A stretch of 64,000 nucleotides of DNA. Origin: Lactiplantibacillus pingfangensis (GTDB lineage Bacteria > Bacillota > Bacilli > Lactobacillales > Lactobacillaceae). The stretch spans positions 150,157-214,156 of the forward strand of contig NZ_BJDG01000003.1 of the NCBI RefSeq assembly GCF_005404945.1. The letters are read 5' to 3'. The position numbers were made by a program, and so were the translations under genes. Shown piece after piece: positions 35,689-45,054 of the stretch; position 1 is the first letter of the stretch; the number at the start of each line of letters is the position of its first letter. The notes under the pieces were generated by a model, which was not told where the DNA came from, did not search any database, and saw nothing but the letters and a program-made list of their open reading frames with translations.

Positions 35689-36008
35689 TATAGTAGTGTT
35701 GGCGATTATTATAAATTTATTCATGCGTTGTTTACTGGCAAGCTGGTCGGCAAGGCTGGGTTTGATGAATTAGCTGCAGATCAAAAAATAAGTTACGCCG
35801 GTGGCATTTATTATCTTGGACACGGCAATGTGCGGATCGGTGGGAGTGACAATTCGTTTCAAACGTACTACATGGGTACGGTGGACGCTAAAATTGGGGT
35901 CGTCTTATTCGATAATCAAGGCGTCTTTGATGGGGATAACAGCGTTGGCTTTGCCATTCAAGCTATTTTGGCAAAATCAGATCCATTTTAAATTTTGGGG
36001 GTGACAGG

Positions 36009-37562
36009 ATGGGACTTAAACGTATTGGCATTGGAGGACTGAGCCTGTTACTAGGCTTATTGCTCTGGCCAATTAGCTGTCACGAGTCCTTGGCGAAAGT
36101 GGTTTACGTGACGATTCCAACGGCGACTGTCAGGACCGTCGCGAAAGTTCCAATGGCAAATCAATCAGCTGATCCTAAGCAGACGGTTGACTTGCCGGCC
36201 GGACAGCTCTATTTAGGCACTTTACACGCGAATTATTTGAAAACGCGTTACTTGCGGTTGACCACCTTAGCTGGTCAACGCTTGGGCTGGGTGGCACGTC
36301 AATCCGTGCACGTCTTGACGACTATCCCCGCAAAAAGTCAGTTACAACAGTGGTCATCACAAAATTTGAATGGTCGTTTGCGTTTAGGCCAAGCGGCGAC
36401 GCACGTCGTGGTCACGGCTGGTGGGCCGATTGGAACGGTCAAAGCCAAAAATTCTTGGACCAAATCAGCGGAACAATTGACTCGTCCAGAATTTCAAGTG
36501 ATTCGCCGCGTTCAAACACCGATGGGCCGGTATTATTTGTTGCAACGTAATCAGCACAATTACGGTTGGGTGTCGGCAGCGTCATTTCATTATGAAACGA
36601 CATCATTTCAACAAATTAGTGCGACGACTTGGCGCAGAATTGATCAATTAATTAAGGCCCAAGGAATTCAGGGGACATTGCTGGTCGCTCAGGCGGGCAA
36701 AGCACAGCCCAACATTCGAAGTTATGGCTTAGCAGATCGGCAGACTAGACGACCGAATGCCGCCGCGACCGTTTATCCAATTGCGTCATTACAAAAGGCG
36801 ATGACCGGTGTGATGATTGGTCAATTGATTGCGCAGCACCGCTTGAGTTTGCAGACGACCCTTAAATCCTTTTATCCGCAGTTAAAAGGGGCGTCACAAA
36901 TTACCATTCAGCAATTATTGAATCATACCTCAGGGATTTGGATGCCCGAGGTTGCGCCGCCAAAAAGTTTGTCCGAAGCGGCGGCAATTCGGTGGAACCT
37001 GCAGCATTTGACGAGTACTGGAGAACATCGCTGGCACTATTGCAGTGCAAACTATACGTTACTAGCGGGGATCATTCGCCAAGCGACGGGCAAATCCTAT
37101 GCGACCAATTTAACACAGCGAATTTTGCGGCCAGCTGGCATGACGCAGACCATGACTTGGAATCAATTTGGTCCGGAAAAGGTGGCCACGCCATATTTGC
37201 CAGATGGCACTCCGGCGACAATTTCCACGCCGTTGCTTTCAAGTGAACTAGGAGCCGGCGATATTGGAACAACTGTGACTGACTACTTTCGGTTCGTAGC
37301 GGCCTTTAATCAAGGCGTATTTCTGTCAACGGCAATGCAGCGTCAGCTAACAGCCGTTCGAACGAATACATACGCGGCCGGGTTATATTATGGGACGGAT
37401 GGCGCGCAACATGCCACTGGTTTTGATAATAATATTAGCAATTTTTATAGTCGCTCTGCAGCGGGGGATGCGACGGTGGTCTTGTTTATGAATCAAGGCA
37501 ACCACTATCGCGCGAAGCTGTTAGTCCATGAAATTATGACCCTCATCGAATCAAGTCGGTAA
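36009..37562 (+). CDS. Secreted serine hydrolase (beta-lactamase/PBP fold), middle paralog
   Basis: The 517-residue protein has a signal peptide (about 1-30), an N-terminal beta-rich SH3-like region (about 35-190) and the hydrolase domain from about 215. SxxK is SLQK (Ser260, Lys263). The second motif, YSN in its paralogs, reads Y-C-S (HYCSANYT), so the usual Asn is replaced. The third motif region is HATGFDNNISNF. The change suggests altered or lost activity. The family includes D-alanine-specific carboxypeptidases and esterases; the substrate is unknown. The start follows GGGGGTGACAGG, 17 bases after the split paralog. Confidence 0.85.
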   Translation: MGLKRIGIGGLSLLLGLLLWPISCHESLAKVVYVTIPTATVRTVAKVPMANQSADPKQTVDLPAGQLYLGTLHANYLKTRYLRLTTLAGQRLGWVARQSVHVLTTIPAKSQLQQWSSQNLNGRLRLGQAATHVVVTAGGPIGTVKAKNSWTKSAEQLTRPEFQVIRRVQTPMGRYYLLQRNQHNYGWVSAASFHYETTSFQQISATTWRRIDQLIKAQGIQGTLLVAQAGKAQPNIRSYGLADRQTRRPNAAATVYPIASLQKAMTGVMIGQLIAQHRLSLQTTLKSFYPQLKGASQITIQQLLNHTSGIWMPEVAPPKSLSEAAAIRWNLQHLTSTGEHRWHYCSANYTLLAGIIRQATGKSYATNLTQRILRPAGMTQTMTWNQFGPEKVATPYLPDGTPATISTPLLSSELGAGDIGTTVTDYFRFVAAFNQGVFLSTAMQRQLTAVRTNTYAAGLYYGTDGAQHATGFDNNISNFYSRSAAGDATVVLFMNQGNHYRAKLLVHEIMTLIESSR

Positions 37563-37678
37563 GCACTGGCTTGATTTTTTTATTTGGTTTGTCAGATTAA
37601 CGAGTTATTAATAATGAGTGACTTTTAATTTAATAGCGACTAAACTTGCCGCAATCAAAAGATGAGGGGGAGATTTTG

Positions 37679-39931
37679 ATGCGACGGATACAATTGATTG
37701 GGCTTATTGGGGGATTGAGTTTACTTGTCACTGGGCCAATAACTGCGACTGCGGCGAGCAAAGTCAGCTATGTCAGGATTAAAACGATGTCGGGGCGGTT
37801 GGCGGTATATTCGCGGTTGCCACGCGAAGCGCAGCGGCGTCCTAGCGTACAAGCAAGAAAGGTTTCAGCGACACAAGTTTTTAGAGTCGTACAGCAACGA
37901 TCGGGCTATTTGTCCTTGGCACATCTTGGCTGGGTCGCACAAGCTGCGACGGTTAAATTAACCCATGTCAACTCGACTGGCAATTTGTCGATTTTCAGGC
38001 AACGGTCATTTAACGCCCAGCTAGCGAGTTTGGACGGGCGGTCACAACTTGAGCTGACGACTAATGGGCCAGTCGCCACACAGTCGCGGACGGCTTATCA
38101 ACTATTGCGAGCGCAACAATTACGACGCGAACCAATCAAGGCCAGTAAAGTTGCCTGGACTGATTTTGGTGAGTTTTACTGGTTACAGGGCCGACATGTC
38201 GCTGGCTGGGTCAATGCGACGCAAGTAAAGCTAAAAACGCCCGTCACTCGGAAAACGGTGAAAGTGACTAAGCCGGCGATTAAACCGATTGCCAAGCACG
38301 CTAAGCCGACTAAAAAAGTGATTAGGGTTCACGCTAAAGCTGTCAGCCAGCGGAAAACGGCCAAGGTCAAAGTTGTGACTCGGCCGACAGCTGAGGCGAA
38401 GGCCAGAGTATCGCGACCGATTAACACTGGTAGGGTGACTTCTAGAACAACGGTAGTCAAAAAGACGGCAACCGTGGTTGTCAAACGACCGACAGATCCG
38501 GTGGTAAGGACGACCGCGAAATCAGATAACCAAAAGTCGATAGCGAAGCCAACGACGCCAGTCACAGCCAACAAAACCACGCGTCCTAAGACAACCACGA
38601 CTGGCGTCAAGCCGGGCACGTCAGCGACGGTTCAACAGCCACAACCGACAGTGGCTAAAAAGGTGCCAGCTGTGACCAGCCAGCAAACCACGACCACAAC
38701 CGCAACGGTGCCTGCTAAATCAGCCACGCAACAGTTGTCCTCAACGACAAAGCCTGCCCAGACACAACCGACTCAGACAAGTATGGCAGCTACTGTAAAA
38801 CCAACTGTGGCAACAACAGCTAAACAAACGAGCTCGAAACCGGCAACCGCGAAACCGGCAACCGCGAAACCGGCAACCGCGAAGTCGGCAACTACAAATC
38901 CGATAACCACAAAGCCAGTATCGACTAAGCCGACGACCAAGGTCACAACTGCGGCACCAGTCGCCTTGTCCGCGACGATGGCGAAAGTGAACGCAATCAT
39001 GACCCAAAATCATTTTATGGGCACGTTATTGGTTACGAATACCGGTCCCAGTGGGGTGAAGATTCAAGCTTATGGTGATGCCAATGTCGCCAATAAAGTT
39101 GCGAATACGGCAACAGAGGCCTACCCGTTAGCGTCGTTACAAAAGGCAGTCACAGGAGCGTTAGTCCAACAATTGATTAATAGCGGCAAACTGACTATGG
39201 CGACGACATTGACGAAGTTTTATCCAACGTTGCCTTACGCGTCCCAGATTACGATTCGCCAATTATTGGACCACACGTCGGGGATTCGAATGGGTGAACC
39301 AGTGCCAGCGACCGTTTTACCAGATGAAGCTGCCGCGTTGGCGTTCACGTTGAGTCATTTGACCTCGACCAATCAACATGTCTGGAGCTACTCCAATGCG
39401 AACTTCACCTTACTTGCAGGAATTATTAGCCAAGTGACGGGGCACTCTTATTGGAACAATGTGCAAACGGGCATTATTGCGCCGTTGAATCTTAAAAATA
39501 TGTATTTGTATAATCAAGTTCCGGGTAATGTGATTACGCCGGCATCGTATACTTATGAACCTGCTGGGTCGAAGAAAGATAACATTTCGCTAGCCTTGCT
39601 TTCTAGCGAGTTAGGCTGTGGGAATCTCTATGCCAGCGTTGGCGACTATTACACGGTCATCGACAGCTTATTATCTGGTAAACTTGATGGGCAGGCAGGG
39701 ATCGCACAATTGGCCGATAATTATGCCTTGCAGTATTCTGGTGGTATTTATTATCAGGCCGGAAATTTAGTACGGATTGGTGGCGCGGATAATTCGTTCC
39801 ATACCGTCTACGTTGGGTCTAATGACGGTCGGGTTGGTGTGGTCCTCTTCACCAATCAAAGTGGCTGGACGGCGGCAAACAACGCTGCCAAGCAAATTTT
39901 ACAATTAGTGTCAGATAATAAACAGTTATAA
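37679..39931 (+). CDS. Large secreted serine hydrolase with Thr/Ala/Pro-rich spacer
   Basis: The 750-residue protein has a signal peptide (MRRIQLIGLIGGLSLLVTGP, to about residue 30), an SH3-like region (about 31-190), and a long Lys/Thr/Ala/Pro/Val-rich spacer (about 190-430). The spacer includes a tandem KPATA repeat (38836-38886) likely to span the wall. The C-terminal hydrolase domain has SLQK (Ser486, Lys489), YSNAN, SSELG and RIGGADNSF, all standard. It has no LPxTG. The ATG at 37679 follows GAGGGGGAGATTTTG. It is the most complete of the three tandem paralogs and probably acts on wall peptides or D-Ala esters. Confidence 0.88.
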   Translation: MRRIQLIGLIGGLSLLVTGPITATAASKVSYVRIKTMSGRLAVYSRLPREAQRRPSVQARKVSATQVFRVVQQRSGYLSLAHLGWVAQAATVKLTHVNSTGNLSIFRQRSFNAQLASLDGRSQLELTTNGPVATQSRTAYQLLRAQQLRREPIKASKVAWTDFGEFYWLQGRHVAGWVNATQVKLKTPVTRKTVKVTKPAIKPIAKHAKPTKKVIRVHAKAVSQRKTAKVKVVTRPTAEAKARVSRPINTGRVTSRTTVVKKTATVVVKRPTDPVVRTTAKSDNQKSIAKPTTPVTANKTTRPKTTTTGVKPGTSATVQQPQPTVAKKVPAVTSQQTTTTTATVPAKSATQQLSSTTKPAQTQPTQTSMAATVKPTVATTAKQTSSKPATAKPATAKPATAKSATTNPITTKPVSTKPTTKVTTAAPVALSATMAKVNAIMTQNHFMGTLLVTNTGPSGVKIQAYGDANVANKVANTATEAYPLASLQKAVTGALVQQLINSGKLTMATTLTKFYPTLPYASQITIRQLLDHTSGIRMGEPVPATVLPDEAAALAFTLSHLTSTNQHVWSYSNANFTLLAGIISQVTGHSYWNNVQTGIIAPLNLKNMYLYNQVPGNVITPASYTYEPAGSKKDNISLALLSSELGCGNLYASVGDYYTVIDSLLSGKLDGQAGIAQLADNYALQYSGGIYYQAGNLVRIGGADNSFHTVYVGSNDGRVGVVLFTNQSGWTAANNAAKQILQLVSDNKQL
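38836..38886 (+). repeat. Tandem 15-bp repeat in the spacer of the serine hydrolase
   Basis: Three near-perfect copies of a GAAACCGGCAACCGC unit encode KPATA KPATA KPATA and a fourth, degenerate copy reads KSATT. Such repeats can change number by slippage and alter spacer length. Confidence 0.75.
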
Positions 39932-39940
39932 GGGTGTTAA

Positions 39941-40118
39941 AGAGTGGGGCAAAAGGCGGGTTGCTACCGAGCATAGCCTAGGAAATCGGATGATTGGGAC
40001 TTTCAATCGTTCGGTTTCCGTAGCTCTGTTGCATCCGTGCCTTTTGCGCCACGTTTCGACTACAAATATTCAGAGCTACAAACTGAGTCTGGGGTTTTGC
40101 ACCCAGACTTTTTTTAGG
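39941..40118. repeat. Intergenic rod-shaped RNA element, copy 2, with terminator
   Basis: Same layout as the copy at 29940: a long rod from GTGGGGC (39944) to GCGCCAC (about 40052) with a 16-bp apex stem, then a conserved linker and the terminator AGTCTGGG / CCCAGACT followed by seven Ts (40085-40118) on the plus strand. Relative to copy 1, an apex G-C pair has become A-T and C-G has become T-G, while at the base A-T becomes G-C and an A-C mismatch becomes A-T. It lies 3' of the serine hydrolase array and ahead of the epimerase gene. Confidence 0.75.
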
Positions 40119-40207
40119 ACTTTTTTAAATTGACGGAAAAGTTAGCGACATCACGGGTTTAACGTTATGATAGAACTAATCAGATTCTTGTAGAAAGTGT
40201 GTGGACG

Positions 40208-41329
40208 ATGACGAAAAAATTAAAGGTAATGACGATTTTTGGCACCCGGCCCGAAGCAATCAAAATGGCCCCAATCGTGTTGCAACTGCAACAACAGACG
40301 GATAAGTTTATCCCGATTACCGTTGTGACGGCGCAACACCGTGAGATGCTTGATCAAGTGTTGGCGATTTTTAAGCTTAAACCAGATTACGACTTAAACA
40401 TTATGCAACCGAATCAGACGCTCGCTGGGATTACCAGTCGGGTGCTGACGAAGTTGGATGTGATTATGGCCGAAGCCCAGCCGGATATTGTGCTTGTTCA
40501 CGGCGATACAACAACAACTTTTGCCGCCAGCGTCTCGGCATTTTATCATCAAATTCCGGTTGGACATGTCGAAGCCGGCTTGCGCACCTGGGACAAATAT
40601 TCGCCATACCCGGAAGAGATGAATCGGCAATTGACGGATGTCTTGGCTGATTTGTACTTTGCGCCGACGACATTGAGCAAAACCAATCTGTTAAAGGAAC
40701 ATCATCCGGCCGAGCAAATTGCTGTGACTGGCAATACCGCAATTGACGCGTTGGCCCAGACGGTGAGTGAAACTTATCACCATGCTGCCTTAGATCTCGT
40801 TCAACCTGGGCATCGCATGATTTTGCTCACGATGCATCGCCGCGAAAATCAAGGTGCCCCAATGGAAACTGTTTTTAAGACGATTAAGTCAGTCGTTGCG
40901 ACTCACCCAGATGTTGAGGTCGTGTATCCCGTTCATTTGAGTCCAGCGGTGCAAACGGTGGCGAAACGGATTTTAGGCCATACCGACCGGATTCATTTGA
41001 TCGACCCATTAGACGTCGTTGATTTTCATAATTTATCTGCGCGTAGTTACTTCATCATGACGGATTCAGGTGGCGTCCAAGAAGAAGCCCCATCCCTCAA
41101 TAAACCCGTGCTAGTTTTGCGGGAGACGACTGAGCGGCCAGAAGGGGTGACTGCCGGGACGCTGAAATTGGTTGGTACTGATGCGGCGACTGTCCGCTCC
41201 GCAATGGAAACATTGTTGGACGATCCCGCCGAATATGCCCAGATGGCGGCCGCCAAGAATCCTTACGGTGATGGTCATGCCGCGGAATATATTTTAAAGG
41301 CGGTTTGGAAACATTTTAATCACGAATAA
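40208..41329 (+). CDS. wecB: UDP-N-acetylglucosamine 2-epimerase (non-hydrolysing)
   Basis: The 373-residue cytosolic enzyme converts UDP-GlcNAc to UDP-ManNAc, a precursor for teichoic acid linkage units and capsular sugars. Family motifs are GTRPEAIKMAP at the N-terminus, HGDTTTTFAASVSAFY, VGHVEAGLRT, YPEEMNRQLTD, the catalytic HRREN, and DSGGVQEEAP with ETTERPEG near the C-terminus. I chose ATG 40208 (MTKKLKVMTIFGTRP); a GTG at 40199 would add three residues. The gene is monocistronic, bounded by the rod element and a bidirectional terminator. Confidence 0.95.
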   Translation: MTKKLKVMTIFGTRPEAIKMAPIVLQLQQQTDKFIPITVVTAQHREMLDQVLAIFKLKPDYDLNIMQPNQTLAGITSRVLTKLDVIMAEAQPDIVLVHGDTTTTFAASVSAFYHQIPVGHVEAGLRTWDKYSPYPEEMNRQLTDVLADLYFAPTTLSKTNLLKEHHPAEQIAVTGNTAIDALAQTVSETYHHAALDLVQPGHRMILLTMHRRENQGAPMETVFKTIKSVVATHPDVEVVYPVHLSPAVQTVAKRILGHTDRIHLIDPLDVVDFHNLSARSYFIMTDSGGVQEEAPSLNKPVLVLRETTERPEGVTAGTLKLVGTDAATVRSAMETLLDDPAEYAQMAAAKNPYGDGHAAEYILKAVWKHFNHE

Positions 41330-41330
41330 T

Positions 41331-41375
41331 AAAAAGCCCGTCGTAATTTTGATGAAATTACGACGGGCTATTTGA
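41331..41375. terminator. Bidirectional terminator between wecB and the GT2 gene
   Basis: GCCCGTCGTAATTT (41336-41349) and AAATTACGACGGGC (41355-41368) pair perfectly over 14 bp with A-rich and T-rich flanks. Confidence 0.92.
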
Positions 41376-42317
41376 TTATTTCTTTTCTTGAACGATATAA
41401 AGTGGTCGATGTTTGGTTTCTAAGTAAATCTTACCAATATAGTTGCCAATGATGCCAAGGCAGAATAATTGGATGCCGCCGATAAATAGTAACAGGGTGA
41501 CCATTGAGGCCCAGCCACCAACGCTATCACCAAACATGAGTTTTCGAATAATGACGAAAATCATGCCAATGACGGCGATAAAAGCAAATAGCCCACCAAT
41601 AAAAGTGGCAATCTTTAATGGGACGTCTGAAAAGTCAATGATCCCTTCAATCGAGTAATTGACCAATTGCCAGAAAGACCAATGCGTTTCGCCGGCAGAG
41701 CGAGGGGCGTTTTCGAATTTTAAGTAGGTTGTTCTAAAGCCGACCCAGTTGAAGATACCTTTGGAAAAACGATTGTATTCTGGCATAGCTAAAATGGCAT
41801 CAACCATTTGCCGGGTCATCAAACGGTAATCACGGGCGTTCGGGATAATTTGAACTTTCGAGATTTTATTAATGACTGAGTAGAAGGCCCGTGAGAAAAA
41901 GGAACGAATGACTGGTTCGCCTTTACGATCTTCCCGCATAGTGCCGACACAATCGAAGTCACCGCTCTCTAAGGTCGTCAACATTTTTGGCAATAGTTCA
42001 GGGGGATCTTGTAAATCGACGTCCATTACCGCGATGTAATCACCCTCGGCATGTTGCAGTCCAGCGGCTAGTCCGGCCTCTTTACCAAAATTTCTTGAAA
42101 ACGAGACATAGTGGACGACATCGGGATGCGCGGTATTTAATTTTCGAAATTCAGCTAAAGTCCCATCACTGGAGCCATCATTAATAAATAAATATTCATG
42201 ATGAATGTCTTTAAATTCGTCAGGATGGTCATTGAAGACTTTTTCAACAGTGTTATAAAAGATTTCAATTGTTGGCTCTTCGTTGTAGCAGGGCACAATT
42301 AAACTCATGGTTTTCAT
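41376..42317 (-). CDS. Polyprenyl-phosphate glycosyltransferase, GT2, GtrB/DPM1-like
   Basis: The 313-residue protein has an N-terminal GT-A domain (MSLIVPCYNEEPTIEIFY, the metal-binding DVDLQDPPELL near residue 97, and NRFSKGIFNWVGF near 180) and two C-terminal membrane segments (about 230-255 and 268-292). These match bactoprenol-phosphate sugar transferases (YkcC/GtrB type), which load one sugar on undecaprenyl phosphate for later use by GT-C enzymes at the outer face. That pairing is interesting because GT-C-like paralogs lie just downstream. The ATG follows AGGAGATAAC on the minus strand. Confidence 0.92.
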   Translation of the reverse strand: MKTMSLIVPCYNEEPTIEIFYNTVEKVFNDHPDEFKDIHHEYLFINDGSSDGTLAEFRKLNTAHPDVVHYVSFSRNFGKEAGLAAGLQHAEGDYIAVMDVDLQDPPELLPKMLTTLESGDFDCVGTMREDRKGEPVIRSFFSRAFYSVINKISKVQIIPNARDYRLMTRQMVDAILAMPEYNRFSKGIFNWVGFRTTYLKFENAPRSAGETHWSFWQLVNYSIEGIIDFSDVPLKIATFIGGLFAFIAVIGMIFVIIRKLMFGDSVGGWASMVTLLLFIGGIQLFCLGIIGNYIGKIYLETKHRPLYIVQEKK

Positions 42318-42440
42318 AAATTAGTTATCTCCTAAGTCCATTTTTGAACACTTATTAGCTTACCACATCGGAATAAAGATGTTTCAATTTTCAAACCATT
42401 GTATAATTGACAATACTAAGTTAACTATTGGAGAAGCAAC

Positions 42441-43349
42441 ATGAAATTAAAGGAACGTTACCCCAAGACAGCTAAATGGCTTGAAATTATTATTCGACGA
42501 TATAACCAAGCTAACGTTAGTAATAATGCGATAGTTTTAGCTTACTATGCGTTGATGTCAATTGCACCAATTATTTTGATTATCGGGAATATCGTGGCGC
42601 GTTTTAATCTACAGACGCGCCAGATTTTGGCGTACGCCCAAGAATTTATTCCAAGTAACATCTATGCGACCATCAAACCGATTCTGTTATCATTCTTATC
42701 ATCAAGTGGGAGTGGGAGTTTGTCAATTGGGATTGTCGTAACCATCTGGTCTGCGTCACAAATTATTGCGGCGATTCGGCGGAGCTTAAATGAAGCGTAT
42801 GGCGTGACCAGTTCGCAGGGGGCCATCGTGACGCGCTTAATGGCCTTCTTATTAACGTTAGGACTGTTACTCCTAATCGTTGGCCTGTCGATCTTCTTCA
42901 CCTTGAGTCAAGTGGTGATGGATGCGATTTTGAGTCTAACCAATACGTCGGCCGCCTTTATTCCAAAATGGTGGGCGCGATTGTTGGCGAATAAGAACTT
43001 GATTACCTTTGTCGGGATGTTTATGTTAGCGATGTTGTTGTATTATTTTGTGCCGAATGCGGCGGTGAAGTTGCGCTATGTCTGGATTGGGTCGCTAGTG
43101 ACGACGCTTGGGTGGATTGTGATTTCCCAAGGGTTTCGCTTGTATGTTGAACTCTTTGCCAAACGCGTGACGTCGTATCAAACGATCGGAAGTTTGATTG
43201 TTTTGATGTTCTGGTTGAATTTTTCCGGCATGCTGCTGATGTTTGGCGGGGTCGTCAATGCCTCGGTGCAAGAGTGGTTCGAACACACGATTGAGCCGAA
43301 GTCGCCACGAGTGATGCGGCGGCTACGGCGACAATTTAAGCGAAAATGA
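42441..43349 (+). CDS. YihY/BrkB family membrane protein
   Basis: The 302-residue protein has six hydrophobic segments and the family motifs NAIVLAYYALMSIAPIILII near the N-terminus, IWSASQIIAAIRRSLNEAYG around residue 105, and YVWIGSLVTTLGWIVISQGF with YQTIGSLIVLMFWLNFSGML near the C-terminus. The family has no agreed function; the old name RNase BN is wrong. A TATAAT (42402-42407) lies upstream and GGAGAAGCAAC precedes the ATG. Confidence 0.93.
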   Translation: MKLKERYPKTAKWLEIIIRRYNQANVSNNAIVLAYYALMSIAPIILIIGNIVARFNLQTRQILAYAQEFIPSNIYATIKPILLSFLSSSGSGSLSIGIVVTIWSASQIIAAIRRSLNEAYGVTSSQGAIVTRLMAFLLTLGLLLLIVGLSIFFTLSQVVMDAILSLTNTSAAFIPKWWARLLANKNLITFVGMFMLAMLLYYFVPNAAVKLRYVWIGSLVTTLGWIVISQGFRLYVELFAKRVTSYQTIGSLIVLMFWLNFSGMLLMFGGVVNASVQEWFEHTIEPKSPRVMRRLRRQFKRK

Positions 43350-43449
43350 ATAAATTGGCTATTTTTTTCTGGGAGTTAGTCTGATATGCTTGTAGGCGCA
43401 TGTGTTCTTAAATAATTATCGTTAAATAATAGATATTGGGGTAATTGAA

Positions 43450-45003
43450 ATGCATCAGGATCGTGTTAAAAAAATTAGTAATGTTCTGGTCAATTTATTT
43501 TTAATCCCATTGGTGGTAGTTGCACTATTGGGGTCACTAGCGTTGATCGTGCCGGCCTTTCAAGGTATGAGCGGGCTAGCAATTAAGCTAGTGACTGGAC
43601 TAGGCGTTATCGGCTTGGTGATTGCGATCAGTCAACCAGTCCGACAGGCTTGTCGCAAACTAGTCACGGGTCTTTATGCAAAGGGTTATCCGCACCGCCG
43701 AGTCCTCATGTGGGTCGTAATTATTCTGACATTGTGTTGGCAATTAGCGGTTATTTACCTCCTTTCTGGTCAAAACGCCTATGATACTGGGAAAATTATG
43801 GATGCGGCCATTAATGGTGCTCAGGCACATCGGACGTATTTCTCGTTGAATCAAAATACCTTGATGCTGTTATTTCTAGAGCGCGGCTTTTGGTTTATGA
43901 CGGGTCGACCAAGTCTATCGACCTTTGTCGTGTATGCCAACGTCATTAATTTGATCTTAATTGATAGTGGCTTTTGGCTATTAGCACATTCGGTCAAGCG
44001 ATTATTTGGCAAGCAACACCAAGCCGTCTTAGTTGTGATTGGCGAGTTGTTGTTCTTATTATCACCGTGGGTCGCAGTGCCGTATACGGATACCTGGGCG
44101 TTCTTTTTGACGGCCGCAATTGTCGCGATTGGTGTTAGTTATTTTAACAGTAGCAAGACTTGGCAAAAATACGTCTGGGCCGTACTCATGGGCTTGACGG
44201 TAACGATGGCCTATCTGCTAAAGCCTTCCGTCGTGATTGCGCTAGCCGCATTTTGTTTGATTGGATTGTTCCGGCTTATCAACAATCACCATTTTCGACC
44301 GCGACTAGTTGTGCTCATCAGTACGTTGTTAGTCGTGATTGGTTTTGGGGCCAGTTTTACCGCGTATAAAAGTTTTATCCAACATCAAGACTTTGTCACC
44401 ATTGATAAAAAAATGGGTCATCCGATGATTCATTTTATTGCCATTGGGATGCATGGCACCGGCGCATACAATTATCCAGACGCAGAATTAGATGTCACGA
44501 TAAAGTCGCCCAAGAAGCGTCAGCAGGCGAATGTAAAGTTAATAAAAGAACGAATTAAAGGGTTTCATGGCTGGCCGAATTATCAAAGGTTTATTACGAA
44601 AAAACAAGTCAATAATATTGCTGACGGAACTTTTGCTTGGGGTACGGATGTCCAGATTGATACGAATCAGGCCAATAGTCATGTCCGTAATCAAACGATT
44701 ATTAGAAGACTGTTCGCAAAACAGGGACAGACGCGTGGGAATACTTACGAGTATCGCTTTATCGCACAACTTGTCTGGAGTGTTTGCTTGGGCTTGATCT
44801 TGTTTACGGTTGGTTCGGAAACTTGGTGTGTCCAATTCTTCAAATACGGCGTCGTTGGCTTTATGTTATTCCTGCTCATATTTGAAGGTGGCCGTAGTCG
44901 CTATGTTGTCCAATTCTTACCCTTGATGATGGTTTTGGCAACGGTAGGGGCGGTCAACCTGATGACCAGAATACGTTCGCATCAGGCATTAAAGAGAGAT
45001 TGA
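43450..45003 (+). CDS. Polytopic membrane protein, tandem paralog 1 (possible GT-C glycosyltransferase)
   Basis: The 517-residue protein has about 11-12 membrane segments. Shared signatures of the four paralogs are KKISNxLVNLFLIPL at the N-terminus, SPWVAVPYTDTWAFF with Asp214 in an outer-loop-like position, LLKPSVVIALAAF, GHPMIHFIAIGMHGTGAYNY, WPNYQRFITKKQVNNIADGTF and FLLIFEGGRSRYVVQFLPLM at the end. An acidic residue in an early loop plus many membrane segments resembles GT-C enzymes that use polyprenyl-phosphate sugars, and possibly DUF6020 proteins. This is inference. This copy is the most GC-rich of the set. Confidence 0.7.
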   Translation: MHQDRVKKISNVLVNLFLIPLVVVALLGSLALIVPAFQGMSGLAIKLVTGLGVIGLVIAISQPVRQACRKLVTGLYAKGYPHRRVLMWVVIILTLCWQLAVIYLLSGQNAYDTGKIMDAAINGAQAHRTYFSLNQNTLMLLFLERGFWFMTGRPSLSTFVVYANVINLILIDSGFWLLAHSVKRLFGKQHQAVLVVIGELLFLLSPWVAVPYTDTWAFFLTAAIVAIGVSYFNSSKTWQKYVWAVLMGLTVTMAYLLKPSVVIALAAFCLIGLFRLINNHHFRPRLVVLISTLLVVIGFGASFTAYKSFIQHQDFVTIDKKMGHPMIHFIAIGMHGTGAYNYPDAELDVTIKSPKKRQQANVKLIKERIKGFHGWPNYQRFITKKQVNNIADGTFAWGTDVQIDTNQANSHVRNQTIIRRLFAKQGQTRGNTYEYRFIAQLVWSVCLGLILFTVGSETWCVQFFKYGVVGFMLFLLIFEGGRSRYVVQFLPLMMVLATVGAVNLMTRIRSHQALKRD

Positions 45004-45054
45004 TTGAGGACAGTGTGATCATTGCTGTCTCAGAATTTGTATGGGGGTTTTGAA

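Larger units (their letters stand above)
33670..35991 (+). pseudogene. Serine hydrolase (beta-lactamase/PBP fold), split by an IS30-family element
   Basis: The gene starts at ATG 33670 after a G-rich site. The 5' part encodes an export signal/anchor (about residues 7-27) and a serine hydrolase domain with SLQK (Ser115, Lys118) and YSNAN. It reads normally to SLYSSV at 34519, then runs into the insertion element. The 3' part resumes in the same frame at 35689 (YSSVGDYYKF) and carries RIGGSDNSF and the C-terminal strands. Without the element and one flanking repeat the frame would be intact, giving about 380 residues. It is a paralog of the genes at 36009 and 37679. The insertion removes the last roughly 100 residues, so the product is probably inactive. 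Confidence 0.9.

Noticed and set aside
38836..38886. CRISPR-like short repeat array
   Set aside because: The 15-bp units are contiguous without spacers and encode an in-frame KPATA protein repeat.
38329..39013. Long minus-strand frames opposite the Thr/Ala/Pro-rich spacer
   Set aside because: They are low-complexity shadows of the repetitive plus-strand gene; the Gly-Cys-Arg repeats are the complement of the KPATA repeat.
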